A DNA stretch of 64,000 nt, taken from NCBI GenBank assembly GCA_035532935.1, contig DATKQE010000003.1, positions 1-64,000 on the forward strand. Reading direction: 5' to 3'. Under the pieces are notes generated by a model. That model did no database searches and was not told where the DNA came from. It saw nothing but the letters and a program-made list of their open reading frames with translations. Positions within the stretch are counted from its first letter, which is position 1; each line of letters begins with the position of its first letter. Of this stretch, positions 16,852 to 24,941 are shown in pieces. The stretch is from DATJLY01 sp035532935 (GTDB lineage: Bacteria > Pseudomonadota > Alphaproteobacteria > ATCC43930 > CGMCC-115725). The translations under genes were made by a program, and so were the position numbers.

Positions 16852-17772
16852 ATGAACGATCATCAGAAGTACTTTTCCGGCTGGGCGCTCGCTCCAACCG
16901 TCCTCGCCGCGCTTCTTTCGGGCTCCTCCCCAGGATTCGCCACGCCCTTGCTGGGTTCGGATTTGGCAAGCTTTGCCGTTCTGGGTGCCTCTACCGTGAC
17001 TAATACGGGCGCAACCACACTCACGGGCAATCTGGGCGTCTACCCAGGTACGGCGATCACCGGCCAGTCCACCATCACCATCAACGGGGACCCCGCGCTT
17101 ACGACGGGGGCGGTGTTCGTACACGCAGACGATGCGCTCGCGCAGAATGCTCAGAGTCAACTCACCATTGCGATGACGGATCTGGGGCTCCTGGGGCCCG
17201 GCACCACCCTCACGAGTCCGGATCTTACGGGACTCGTCCTCACCCCGGGGGTCTATACGGTGAAGGCCGGCACGAGTAATCTGACGGGAACAGTCACGCT
17301 CGACGGTCAAGGCAACGCCAATGCGGCCTGGGTGTTCGAGATGCAGAGCACGCTGATCACCTCGCCTAACTCGGTCGTGAACGTGATCAATACAGGCTCA
17401 GGTGCCGGGGTGTACTGGGATGTCGCTAGCTCCGCGACCCTCGATACAAATACGACTTTCGAAGGAAATATTCTCGCGCTCGATTCCATCACTCTGAACA
17501 CCGACGCAACAATCGGTTGCGGCAGAGCTCTGGCCAGTACGGGTGCCGTGACGATGGATACAAACACCATCGGCAGCGGCTGCAGCGCCGATACCGGGGG
17601 AGAGGGAAGCAACGGCTTCAGCGGCGGTCTTTCGGTTACGCAAAATACAACGGGTGAGAAACCCACCTTCCTCGAATCCGCTTCCGTCGAAGTTCCTGAG
17701 CCCAGCTCTATGCTCCTCCTCGCCACGGGCCTGGCCGGACTGGTTCTTACGGCGCTGCGAAGGAAAGCATAG
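16852..17772 (+). CDS. DUF3494 (ice-binding-like) protein with PEP-CTERM sorting signal
   Basis: 306 residues. The signal peptide ends near GFATPLLG (about residue 30). The body matches the DUF3494 beta-helix fold known from ice-binding proteins: SDLASFAVLGASTVTNTGAT, LTGNLGVYPGTAITG, a DLTGLVLTPGVYTV segment, WVFEMQSTLITSPNS and VYWDVASSATLDTNTTFEGNILA. The last 26 residues are a PEP-CTERM tail: VPEPSS, a hydrophobic helix and the RRK basic end. Family knowledge: an exosortase cleaves at PEP and delivers the protein to the surface or matrix; no exosortase gene is here. Sequence shows surface sorting; ice binding itself is only an inference, since many DUF3494 proteins are untested. Sigma-54 promoter upstream. 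Codon use is less G/C-rich at third positions than in neighbouring genes. Confidence 0.93.
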   Translation: MNDHQKYFSGWALAPTVLAALLSGSSPGFATPLLGSDLASFAVLGASTVTNTGATTLTGNLGVYPGTAITGQSTITINGDPALTTGAVFVHADDALAQNAQSQLTIAMTDLGLLGPGTTLTSPDLTGLVLTPGVYTVKAGTSNLTGTVTLDGQGNANAAWVFEMQSTLITSPNSVVNVINTGSGAGVYWDVASSATLDTNTTFEGNILALDSITLNTDATIGCGRALASTGAVTMDTNTIGSGCSADTGGEGSNGFSGGLSVTQNTTGEKPTFLESASVEVPEPSSMLLLATGLAGLVLTALRRKA

Positions 17773-17951
17773 TTCCGCACATCAGCAGCCGGCCGCGTTA
17801 GGTCTAACCCGCCAGCAACGCCGCTAGCACTGCCGCCCGCGCCACCGCGCCGAGCACCGCCGCGAGGTCGGGCCGCTACGCCTGGGGACCCGCACCTATG
17901 CAGAACGGTTCGAAGCGTGGTCGTGCCTAATGCGATGCATGAGAGCCGTCT

Positions 17952-18752
17952 TTAAGCCGTCAAGAATGCGCGGACGAGCTGCGCGAATTCCGCCGGCTTC
18001 TCCATCTCCGGCATGTGCCCGCAATCGTCGATCACGGCAAGCCGCGAGCCCTTGATGGCGCGCTGGTAGGCCTCGCCGCTCTCGAGCGGCACGATCGCGT
18101 CGTTCCGGCCCCAAACGATCAGCGTCGGCGTCGGGATGCCGGGAAGAAGGTAGGGCAAGGTCAGGCTGTGCATATAGGGCTTCCACGCCACCCGGCAGGT
18201 CATCTCGCGATGCTGCTCGACGCGATCGATGGTCTCCTGCGTCCATTCCTGGCCGTAAAACTGCGCGTATTCGCGCGCCTGGTCGGGGCGATGGAACGCG
18301 CGCCGCAGCCCGGTCCTTCCGGACTCGAGAAAATAATCGAAGATCTCGCCGGCCTGCGGCTTCACGCCCATCGCGCCGACCAGCACCAGCTTGTCGATGA
18401 ACTGCGGCGCGACGGTGGCGATCTCGGCGGCGACCCAGCCACCCATCGAGCAGCCGATCACGTTCATCGGCGTCGGGATGCGGCTGTCGCGCGCGAACCA
18501 CGCGATCCAGGCCGCGAGATCGCGGGCGCCCATGATCCAATCGGGCCGCGTCGATCGGCCATAGCCGGGAAGGGACGGCACGATCACCTCGAACGATTCC
18601 GACAGGCGCCGGTACGCCTCGAGCCAGCCCGGCACGCCAAGCTCGCCGTGGATGACGAGCAGCGGCGCGCCGCTGCCGCCGCGCCGCACCTCGGCCGTGA
18701 TTCCCGCCACGTCGACGAGCAGCTCGGTATGGGCGTTCATGGTTGCGGCCAT
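17952..18752 (-). CDS. Alpha/beta hydrolase
   Basis: 266 residues with the alpha/beta-hydrolase fold: LLVIHGELGVPGW (oxyanion region), VIVPSLPGYGRSTRP, the nucleophile elbow GCSMGG with Ser near residue 110, IVWGRNDAIVPL with the acidic residue, and DDCGHMPEMEKP with the catalytic His. The start at 18752 (MAATMNAH) has GGGAGG seven bases before it. It overlaps the 3' end of the LLM oxidoreductase gene by 16 bases, so the two are cotranscribed and probably act on the same substrate. The pair looks like a small catabolic unit; the substrate is unknown. Confidence 0.9.
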   Translation of the reverse strand: MAATMNAHTELLVDVAGITAEVRRGGSGAPLLVIHGELGVPGWLEAYRRLSESFEVIVPSLPGYGRSTRPDWIMGARDLAAWIAWFARDSRIPTPMNVIGCSMGGWVAAEIATVAPQFIDKLVLVGAMGVKPQAGEIFDYFLESGRTGLRRAFHRPDQAREYAQFYGQEWTQETIDRVEQHREMTCRVAWKPYMHSLTLPYLLPGIPTPTLIVWGRNDAIVPLESGEAYQRAIKGSRLAVIDDCGHMPEMEKPAEFAQLVRAFLTA

Positions 18753-19984
18753 GGCGTAACCTCCCTGCCGGTGATCAGCGCGGATTGGTAATCGCGCAGC
18801 GCCGGGATGACCTCCTTGCCGAGCAATTCGATGCCGCGCATCGTCGCGTCGTGCGGCTTCTGGCCCTCGCGCGCCCAGAACGCGATGTAGCCGGGATCGG
18901 TCCGGTCGATGATGTGCTTGTATTTCTGGATGATCGTTTTCGGGCTGCCGGTCACGATCAGGCCGCCGCGCACTGCCGCCTCGTAGCTTCCTTCGGACAT
19001 GCGCCGCTCCTTGGCCATTGCGCCGGTCTTGGCCTGTTTCGTCATGTAGCCGGGCGGGGCGCCCCATTCCGGGTGCGCGCCGCCGCCGGTCGCGCCGGCC
19101 GAGCCGGTGGCCTGCGTCAGCGCCGAGGTCGGCCCGCTGGCACGCCCGATGATGGAGGTGGGGCCGTAATGATGCCGGCCCATCTCGAACGCTTCCGCGT
19201 CGGTGTCCATGACGCAGGTATGGAGCAGGTAGCCGAGATGGTCGGCGGTCGGCGTCCAGCCGTCCTGCGCCGCGACCTCGTGGTAGATGTCGCGGCAGGC
19301 GGCGGTCGCCTCCATGGCGCTGCCCAGCACGAGATAGGTGATGCGCTCCTTGGCCGCCCATCGGACGGTCTCGGGACTGAGGATGCCGGCCACCCAGATC
19401 GGCGGATGCGGCTTCTGCAGCGGAAGCTGCCACGGATTGACGACGCGCAGGTGGTAGTGCTTGCCTTCCCAGCGGAACGGTCCGGGCTCGGTCCAGGCCT
19501 TCTTGATAAGCTGATAGGCTTCCTCGAAGCGCTCACGGTTGTAGGCCGGGTTGGCGTTGGTCGCGAGCTGCTCGACGCCGCCGCCGCGGACGAAGCCGGA
19601 GATGATCCGGCCGCCGGAGATGAGATCGAGCATCGCGATCTCCTCGGCGACGCGCACGGGATTGTCGTGGAGCGGGATCGGATTGCCGACCAGCGCGACC
19701 GTGCCCTTGATCCGCTGCGTCAGCACCGCGGCCGAGACGTTGACGCTCTCCTGCATCGACAGCACCGTGTTGTGGTGCTCGTTGCACACGGCGCCGTCGA
19801 ACCCCATCGCCGAGGCGTATTCGTGCTCGCGGAGGAACATCTGCCACAGGTCGCGCGCTTTGGCGGCGTCGAACAGCCGGTTGGGAAAGAGCAGGTTGGT
19901 GAAGCCGTATTGCTGGGCCGACTCGATCGAGTAGGCGTTGTAGCCCATCTCGGAGAAGTAAAAGAATTTTCGCGCCACCTTCAT
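18737..19984 (-). CDS. LLM class flavin-dependent oxidoreductase
   Basis: 415 residues, luciferase-like monooxygenase family. Seen: VCNEHHNTVLSMQES, VALVGNPIPLHDNPVRVAEE, MLDLISGGRIISGFVRG, LPLQKPHPPIWVAG and a C-terminal VTGSPKTIIQKYKHI segment that aligns with the family's flavin/phosphate region. A GATG-G/A/P-rich loop near residues 285-305 is a lineage insertion. Start choice is open: the ATG at 19984 directly touches the GGGAGG ribosome site, so the GTG at 19978 (six bases from that site) may be the real start. Coupled with the hydrolase gene downstream. Confidence 0.88.
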   Translation of the reverse strand: MKVARKFFYFSEMGYNAYSIESAQQYGFTNLLFPNRLFDAAKARDLWQMFLREHEYASAMGFDGAVCNEHHNTVLSMQESVNVSAAVLTQRIKGTVALVGNPIPLHDNPVRVAEEIAMLDLISGGRIISGFVRGGGVEQLATNANPAYNRERFEEAYQLIKKAWTEPGPFRWEGKHYHLRVVNPWQLPLQKPHPPIWVAGILSPETVRWAAKERITYLVLGSAMEATAACRDIYHEVAAQDGWTPTADHLGYLLHTCVMDTDAEAFEMGRHHYGPTSIIGRASGPTSALTQATGSAGATGGGAHPEWGAPPGYMTKQAKTGAMAKERRMSEGSYEAAVRGGLIVTGSPKTIIQKYKHIIDRTDPGYIAFWAREGQKPHDATMRGIELLGKEVIPALRDYQSALITGREVTPWPQP

Positions 19985-20100
19985 CCTCCCGTCGGATGCT
20001 GCCGCAAGCCCTTCGCCACGCGGCAAGGCGTCGTCCCCGGCCGCGGTCCTCGATGCGTCATTCTCCTCTGCGACCGGCGCCCAGGTCCAGCGTCCGCGCG

Positions 20101-22332
20101 CTACGCGCCCTCGCCGCCCGCCGGTCGCGCCGGGTCGAGCGCCACGCGCACCGGCGGTGCCGCACCCTGGCGGTCGGCGCCGAAATAGATGGTGCGGTGC
20201 GGATACGGCATCTCGATGCCGCGCTCGTCGAACGCCTTCTTCATGCGCCGGTTGAACTCGCGGCCCACCGTCCATTGCTGAATCGGCGGGGTCTTGAGCC
20301 GGACCTGGATGACGACCGCCGAATCTTCGAAGCGGTCGACGCCCCAAACCTCGAGCGGCTCGAGAATGAGCGGCGCGAAGGCCGGATCCGCGCGCATCTC
20401 GTCCGCCACGTTGCGCAGCACCGCGACCACCGCGTCGGTGTCCTCGCGATAGGACACGCCGACGTCAAAGACGTAATAGGCGTAGTCCTTGGTCAGGTTC
20501 TTCACCGTGGTCACATCGCTGAAGGGTACGGTGTGCACCGTGCCGGCGGAGTCGCGCAGCCGGATGGCGCGGATCGAGATCGCCTCGACGACGCCGGCGT
20601 GTTTGTTGCCGACATCGACGACGTCGCCGATGGCGAGCGTGTCCTCGACCAGGATGAAGAGGCCGTTGATGACGTCCTTGACCAGCGCCTGCGAGCCGAA
20701 GCCGATGGCAAGGCCGACGACGCCAGCGCCGGCGAGCAGCGGCGCGATGTTGACCCCGATCTGCGACAGCACGATCAGCGCCACCATGATGGAGAGCACC
20801 ACCAGCACCGTGGTGCGGAACAGCGGCACCAGCGTGCGGATGCGGGCGCTGCGGGCGCGCTTTCCGCCGGCGCCGTCGCCGGCATGGAGATAGCGCTCGA
20901 TCGCCGCGCTGAATATCTCCCACAGCATCAGCGCCGCCACCACGACGATCGCAGTCGTGACCAGCGTCGTGGTGATCCGGCGCCCGGTGTCGGTGCCGAG
21001 CCAGGCGAAGGCGTTGACGCCCCAGGCCTCGAGGATCGTCAGCGCGGCGAAGCCATCGATGATCGCCGCGCTGACGTAATAGAGCACCGGCACATAGCGG
21101 TTGGCGCGCGTCTCGAGCGTCGGATAGCGCAGCTTCAGGTCGGCGCCGATGGCGAACCCGCGCCGGCTCACCCGCTCGATCCCGCGCACCAAGAGCGCCG
21201 CCGCCAAAAGCACCACGACGGTGATCACCGTCGCGCGCAGCAGGAACAGGAATCCGCCCGGTATGCCGAGCACGAACACCCCGAACGTGCCGGCCACATA
21301 GACGATCGCCAGAACGTGCCAGGTATCGGCGAGGCGGTGGCGAATGATGCGCCACCCGTCCGGCCCGTGGTCGTTGCCGCGCAGCCATTCGGCCACCGTC
21401 TTGCGATTCTGCAGCACGAAGACCACGCCAAGGATCGCCAGCATCAGGATGGTGCCGCGCAGCAGCAGCGCATAGATCGCGCCTGGCACGCCAAGCCACC
21501 ACGATCCCGACGCGACGGCAAAGCCGTAGACCGCCCAGGTGGTGAAGCGGCGCGCCCAGATGTAGAGATACTGCCGCGTCTCGCCGCCGAGCGGATAGAG
21601 CGCGACCGCGCTCGGCGACAGCAGCGCGGCCCGCACCGCAACGAGCACGAGCCGGGCCTTGAGAAGGGCCTCGATCAGCACGCTCGCAACGTGGCGTGTG
21701 CGGAAAAGCGCATGGGTGAACGGCACGGTGAGCGCCGCGACGCCGGCAAAGGCGAGCACCGGCAGCGCTTCGGCAACGAAGCCTAAAAGAATAAGCGCGA
21801 GCCGCAGCGTGAGCCGATCGGTCGATGCGCGCGCAAGCCGCCGCGAGAATCCGGCCAGGAGCGCGCGCACGATCCATTCGGCGGCGAAACCGACGCCGAA
21901 AATCACCGCCAGCCGCCCGGACACGTCGAGCCAGAAGCGGCGCGTTCGCTCGTTGCCGATCTGCGCCTCGACCCAGCCCACCAGCCGCGGCGCGTCGACG
22001 ACGACCTGGGCCGCGGCGAGAATCTCGCCGGTGATCGTGCTGACCTGCTGCGACAGGCGGTCGACGAAGGTGGTGGGACCGGCCGCCGCCGCCGGCGCCT
22101 TTTCCAGGCCGCGCTGTGCCGCGATCAGCGCCTGCAATTGGGTGACGAGCGCCGCGCGCTGCGTCGGGTCCTGCAGCGTCGCCACGAGGCGCTGCAAGTC
22201 CGCCGCCGAGACGGAAGACGGCGGTGGGGCCGGGGATGCGGTCGTCTGGGCGCGCGCCGAAACCGTCGCCACGGCGATGAGGACGGCCAAAAACAGCGCC
22301 ACCCCGCAATGATGGCGGGGACGGTGCAACAT
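20101..22332 (-). CDS. MscS-family mechanosensitive channel, large form
   Basis: 743 residues. A signal peptide (ends near SARAQ, about residue 29) is followed by a periplasmic stretch, about ten hydrophobic segments and a C-terminal MscS core: LAGAGVVGLAIGFGSQALVKD (the pore-lining TM3, Gly/Ala-rich), NGLFILVEDTLAIGDVVDVG, and the beta-domain VPFSDVTTVKNLT. The size and topology resemble YbiO/MscM-type large MscS proteins, which release solutes on osmotic downshock. It lies alone, minus strand, between the LLM gene and lysE; spacing excludes tight coupling. The start at 22332 is the first methionine that gives a clean signal peptide. Confidence 0.92.
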   Translation of the reverse strand: MLHRPRHHCGVALFLAVLIAVATVSARAQTTASPAPPPSSVSAADLQRLVATLQDPTQRAALVTQLQALIAAQRGLEKAPAAAAGPTTFVDRLSQQVSTITGEILAAAQVVVDAPRLVGWVEAQIGNERTRRFWLDVSGRLAVIFGVGFAAEWIVRALLAGFSRRLARASTDRLTLRLALILLGFVAEALPVLAFAGVAALTVPFTHALFRTRHVASVLIEALLKARLVLVAVRAALLSPSAVALYPLGGETRQYLYIWARRFTTWAVYGFAVASGSWWLGVPGAIYALLLRGTILMLAILGVVFVLQNRKTVAEWLRGNDHGPDGWRIIRHRLADTWHVLAIVYVAGTFGVFVLGIPGGFLFLLRATVITVVVLLAAALLVRGIERVSRRGFAIGADLKLRYPTLETRANRYVPVLYYVSAAIIDGFAALTILEAWGVNAFAWLGTDTGRRITTTLVTTAIVVVAALMLWEIFSAAIERYLHAGDGAGGKRARSARIRTLVPLFRTTVLVVLSIMVALIVLSQIGVNIAPLLAGAGVVGLAIGFGSQALVKDVINGLFILVEDTLAIGDVVDVGNKHAGVVEAISIRAIRLRDSAGTVHTVPFSDVTTVKNLTKDYAYYVFDVGVSYREDTDAVVAVLRNVADEMRADPAFAPLILEPLEVWGVDRFEDSAVVIQVRLKTPPIQQWTVGREFNRRMKKAFDERGIEMPYPHRTIYFGADRQGAAPPVRVALDPARPAGGEGA

Positions 22333-22394
22333 GGCGCCAAGCTTAGCGCCTCCCTCGCGTGCGCGCCAAGCCGCAGGGCCGCGGCCAAACCGCC

Positions 22395-23018
22395 TCACAC
22401 GCGGCCCAGCAGCGCCGCCGCGATCAGCCCGAGCCCCGATAGCGACAGGATCGCGCCCGACAGGTGGCTGAGCCAGCCGAGCGAGAAGCCCCGCGCCATC
22501 CGGCGCAGCCAGGCAACGCCGACCGCGAGACCGACCCACCACAGGGCCGAGCCGAGGAAAACGCCGCCGACCAGCACGCCGATGCCGGACCAATGCGCCG
22601 CCGCGTCGATCCCGACCCGGGCGAAGATCGCGGCGAAGGCGAGGATCGTGATCGGATTGGTCAGGGTGAGGGCAAAGGCCGAGGCGAAGGCGCCGAACAG
22701 CTTTTCGCCGGCCAGCGGCTCGGGCGCGGCCGGCGGGTGCTGCAACAGCGCCCGGATTCCGGCATAGACGAGGAAGACCCCGCCCGCGGCGCCGAGCTCG
22801 TGCCGCCACGCCAGGATCTCGTCGCGCACGGCGCTGAGCCCGAGCCCGGCGATGACGCCGAAGAGCGCATCGGCGAGCGCCGCGCCGAGGCCCGACAGCA
22901 ACCCGAACAAGATGCCCTCGAACAGCGTGCGCCGCACGCACAGCATCCCCACCGGCCCGACGGGCAGCGCGATGACGATGCCAACGGCAACGCCTTTGAG
23001 GAGGGTGATGAGCAACAT
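22395..23018 (-). CDS. LysE/RhtB family exporter
   Basis: 207 residues with six predicted membrane segments. The first two carry the family marks: VIALPVGPVGMLCVRRTLFEG (the P-x-G-P motif) and GLLSGLGAALADALFGVIAGLGL; a TNPITILAFAAIFA segment matches the conserved central TNP motif. LysE-type proteins export amino acids or small metabolites. The start at 23018 is the family-standard position. It diverges from the ABC cassette beginning at 23214, leaving a 195-base shared promoter region. Confidence 0.9.
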   Translation of the reverse strand: MLLITLLKGVAVGIVIALPVGPVGMLCVRRTLFEGILFGLLSGLGAALADALFGVIAGLGLSAVRDEILAWRHELGAAGGVFLVYAGIRALLQHPPAAPEPLAGEKLFGAFASAFALTLTNPITILAFAAIFARVGIDAAAHWSGIGVLVGGVFLGSALWWVGLAVGVAWLRRMARGFSLGWLSHLSGAILSLSGLGLIAAALLGRV

Positions 23019-23213
23019 GGAACCAGCCGGCGGGACGTGCCAGTCTCGGCAACACGAACCTCCGGCGCAACCGGAAATGCCGCGCCGCCGCCGGCGCATT
23101 ACAGCGATTTTAGTCGGCCCGGCATTCCGCGGGCTTGATTTCCCCTGGGGAAATGCTCCACATGGCGCCGGGGAGCAGGCCCCCGGAGAAGAGTACCGGG
23201 AGACAGGGGAATA

Positions 23214-24158
23214 ATGGACGTGATGATCGAGGTTCGCCACCTGCATCGGCGGTTCGGGCCGATTCTGGCGGTTGACGACGTGTCCTTCACGGTGGCGCGG
23301 GGCGAGGTGCTGGGATTTCTCGGCCCCAACGGTGCCGGCAAGTCGACGACGATGAAGATGATCACCGGCTTTCTCGCACCGACCAGCGGCACCGCCATTG
23401 TCTGCGGCAGCGACATCGTCACCGACCCGATCGCTGCCAAGCGCCGAATCGGCTATCTGCCCGAGGGCGCGCCCGCCTATTTCGACATGACGCCGGCCTC
23501 GTTCCTGCGCTTCATCGCCCGCATCCGCGGCTTCGACGGCGCCGAGGCGCGGCGCCGCATCGAGCTCGCGATCGAGCGCACGGCACTGCACAGCGTGCTG
23601 GCGCAGCCGATCGAAACCCTGTCCAAGGGCTTCAAGCGCCGCGTCGGACTGGCGCAGGCGCTGCTGCACGATCCCGACGTTCTGATCCTCGACGAGCCGA
23701 CCGATGGTCTCGATCCCAACCAGAAGCACGAGGTGCGCACCCTCATCAACGCGCTCGCGCCGCAAAAGGCGATCATCATCTCGACCCACCTGCTCGAGGA
23801 GGTGGACGCGGTCTGCACCCGTGCCATCATCATCGCCGAAGGGCGCATTCTCGCCGATGGCACCCCGGGCGAGCTCGAATCGCGCTCGCGCCACCACAAT
23901 GCCGTGCGCCTTTCGCTCGGGAATGACGGGATCGACGCGGCGGGCGCGCTCATGCGCCTGCCCGGCGTCGCCTCGGTCGAGGCCGTCGACGACGCCGAGG
24001 GGCGCGGCATCGTGATTTTCCCGCGTGACGGGCGCACCATCGTCACCGAGGTCGCCGATCTCGTCCGTACGGCCGGCTGGCCCGTGACGGCGCTTCGGCT
24101 CGAGCGCGGCCGGCTCGACGAGGTCTTCCGCGCCATCACCACCACCCGCGCCGCCTGA
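23214..24158 (+). CDS. ABC transporter ATP-binding protein, Gld-like (GldA type)
   Basis: 314 residues. Walker A GPNGAGKSTT lies near residues 40-49; the signature is degenerate (LSKGFKRRVGLAQ near 139) as usual in this subfamily; Walker B reads VLILDEPTDGLDPNQ; the H-loop is ISTHLLEEV. A C-terminal ~90-residue domain follows. First gene of a four-gene run with a permease, a GldG-like protein and a DUF4340 protein; together they resemble the GldA-GldF-GldG group. Outside Bacteroidetes these genes are not evidence of gliding. It is probably an exporter of unknown substrate. Confidence 0.92.
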   Translation: MDVMIEVRHLHRRFGPILAVDDVSFTVARGEVLGFLGPNGAGKSTTMKMITGFLAPTSGTAIVCGSDIVTDPIAAKRRIGYLPEGAPAYFDMTPASFLRFIARIRGFDGAEARRRIELAIERTALHSVLAQPIETLSKGFKRRVGLAQALLHDPDVLILDEPTDGLDPNQKHEVRTLINALAPQKAIIISTHLLEEVDAVCTRAIIIAEGRILADGTPGELESRSRHHNAVRLSLGNDGIDAAGALMRLPGVASVEAVDDAEGRGIVIFPRDGRTIVTEVADLVRTAGWPVTALRLERGRLDEVFRAITTTRAA

Positions 24159-24193
24159 GCCCCGTACCGGTCCGCTCCCGGAGCCCCCCGCCC

Positions 24194-24928
24194 ATGCGCA
24201 GTACCTGGATCATCTTCCGGCGCGAACTCGCGAGCTATTTCGCGACGCCGCTCGCCTATGTCTTCATCGTCATCTTCCTCGTGCTCGCGGGCACGCTCAC
24301 CTTCTTCCTCGGCAATTTCTTCGACCGGGGTCAGGACGACCTGCAGCCGTTTTTCAGCTTCCATCCGTGGCTCTATCTCGTGCTGATCCCGGCGCTGGCG
24401 ATGCGGCTCTGGGCCGAGGAGCGCAAGACCGGCACGATCGAGCTGTTCCTGACGCTGCCGATCTCGATCGGCGCGGCCGTGCTGGGCAAGTTCTTGGCGA
24501 GCTGGGTCTTCGCCGGCATCGCCCTCGTCTTGACATTTCCGTTCTGGATCACCGTCAACATCCTGGGCTCGCCCGACAACGGCGTGATCCTCGCGAGCTA
24601 TATCGGCAGTTTCCTCATGGCGGGTGCCTATCTCGCGGTCGGCGCGGCGCTCTCGGCGCTCACCAAGAACCAGGTGATCGCCTTCGTGCTCACCGCGTCG
24701 TTGTGCTTTCTCTTCACCGTGAGCGGCTCGACCATCGTCTTGGGATTTCTCACCGGCTGGGCGCCGGACGCGGTCATGAACGCGGTCACCTCGTTCAGCT
24801 TCCTCGCGCATTTCAGCGCGATCGTGCGCGGCGTCATCGATTTGCGCGATGCGGTGTTCTTCGTGTCGGTGATCGCGCTCTTCCTCTTCGCCAATGCCGT
24901 CCTGGTCGAGCTCAAGAAGGCGGATTGA
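24194..24928 (+). CDS. ABC transporter permease, GldF-like
   Basis: 244 residues, ABC-2 type permease with six hydrophobic segments: FRRELASYFATPLAYVFIVI at the N-terminus, LVLIPALAMRLWAEERKTGT (the conserved cytosolic loop), GKFLASWVFAGIALVLTFPF, and further segments to the C-terminus. The RLWAEERKTGTIELFLTLP motif is typical of GldF/CcmB-like permeases. It lies 35 bases after the ATPase gene and 13 before the GldG-like gene, so the three are one operon. Confidence 0.93.
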   Translation: MRSTWIIFRRELASYFATPLAYVFIVIFLVLAGTLTFFLGNFFDRGQDDLQPFFSFHPWLYLVLIPALAMRLWAEERKTGTIELFLTLPISIGAAVLGKFLASWVFAGIALVLTFPFWITVNILGSPDNGVILASYIGSFLMAGAYLAVGAALSALTKNQVIAFVLTASLCFLFTVSGSTIVLGFLTGWAPDAVMNAVTSFSFLAHFSAIVRGVIDLRDAVFFVSVIALFLFANAVLVELKKAD

Positions 24929-24941
24929 GGAGCGCATCGTC

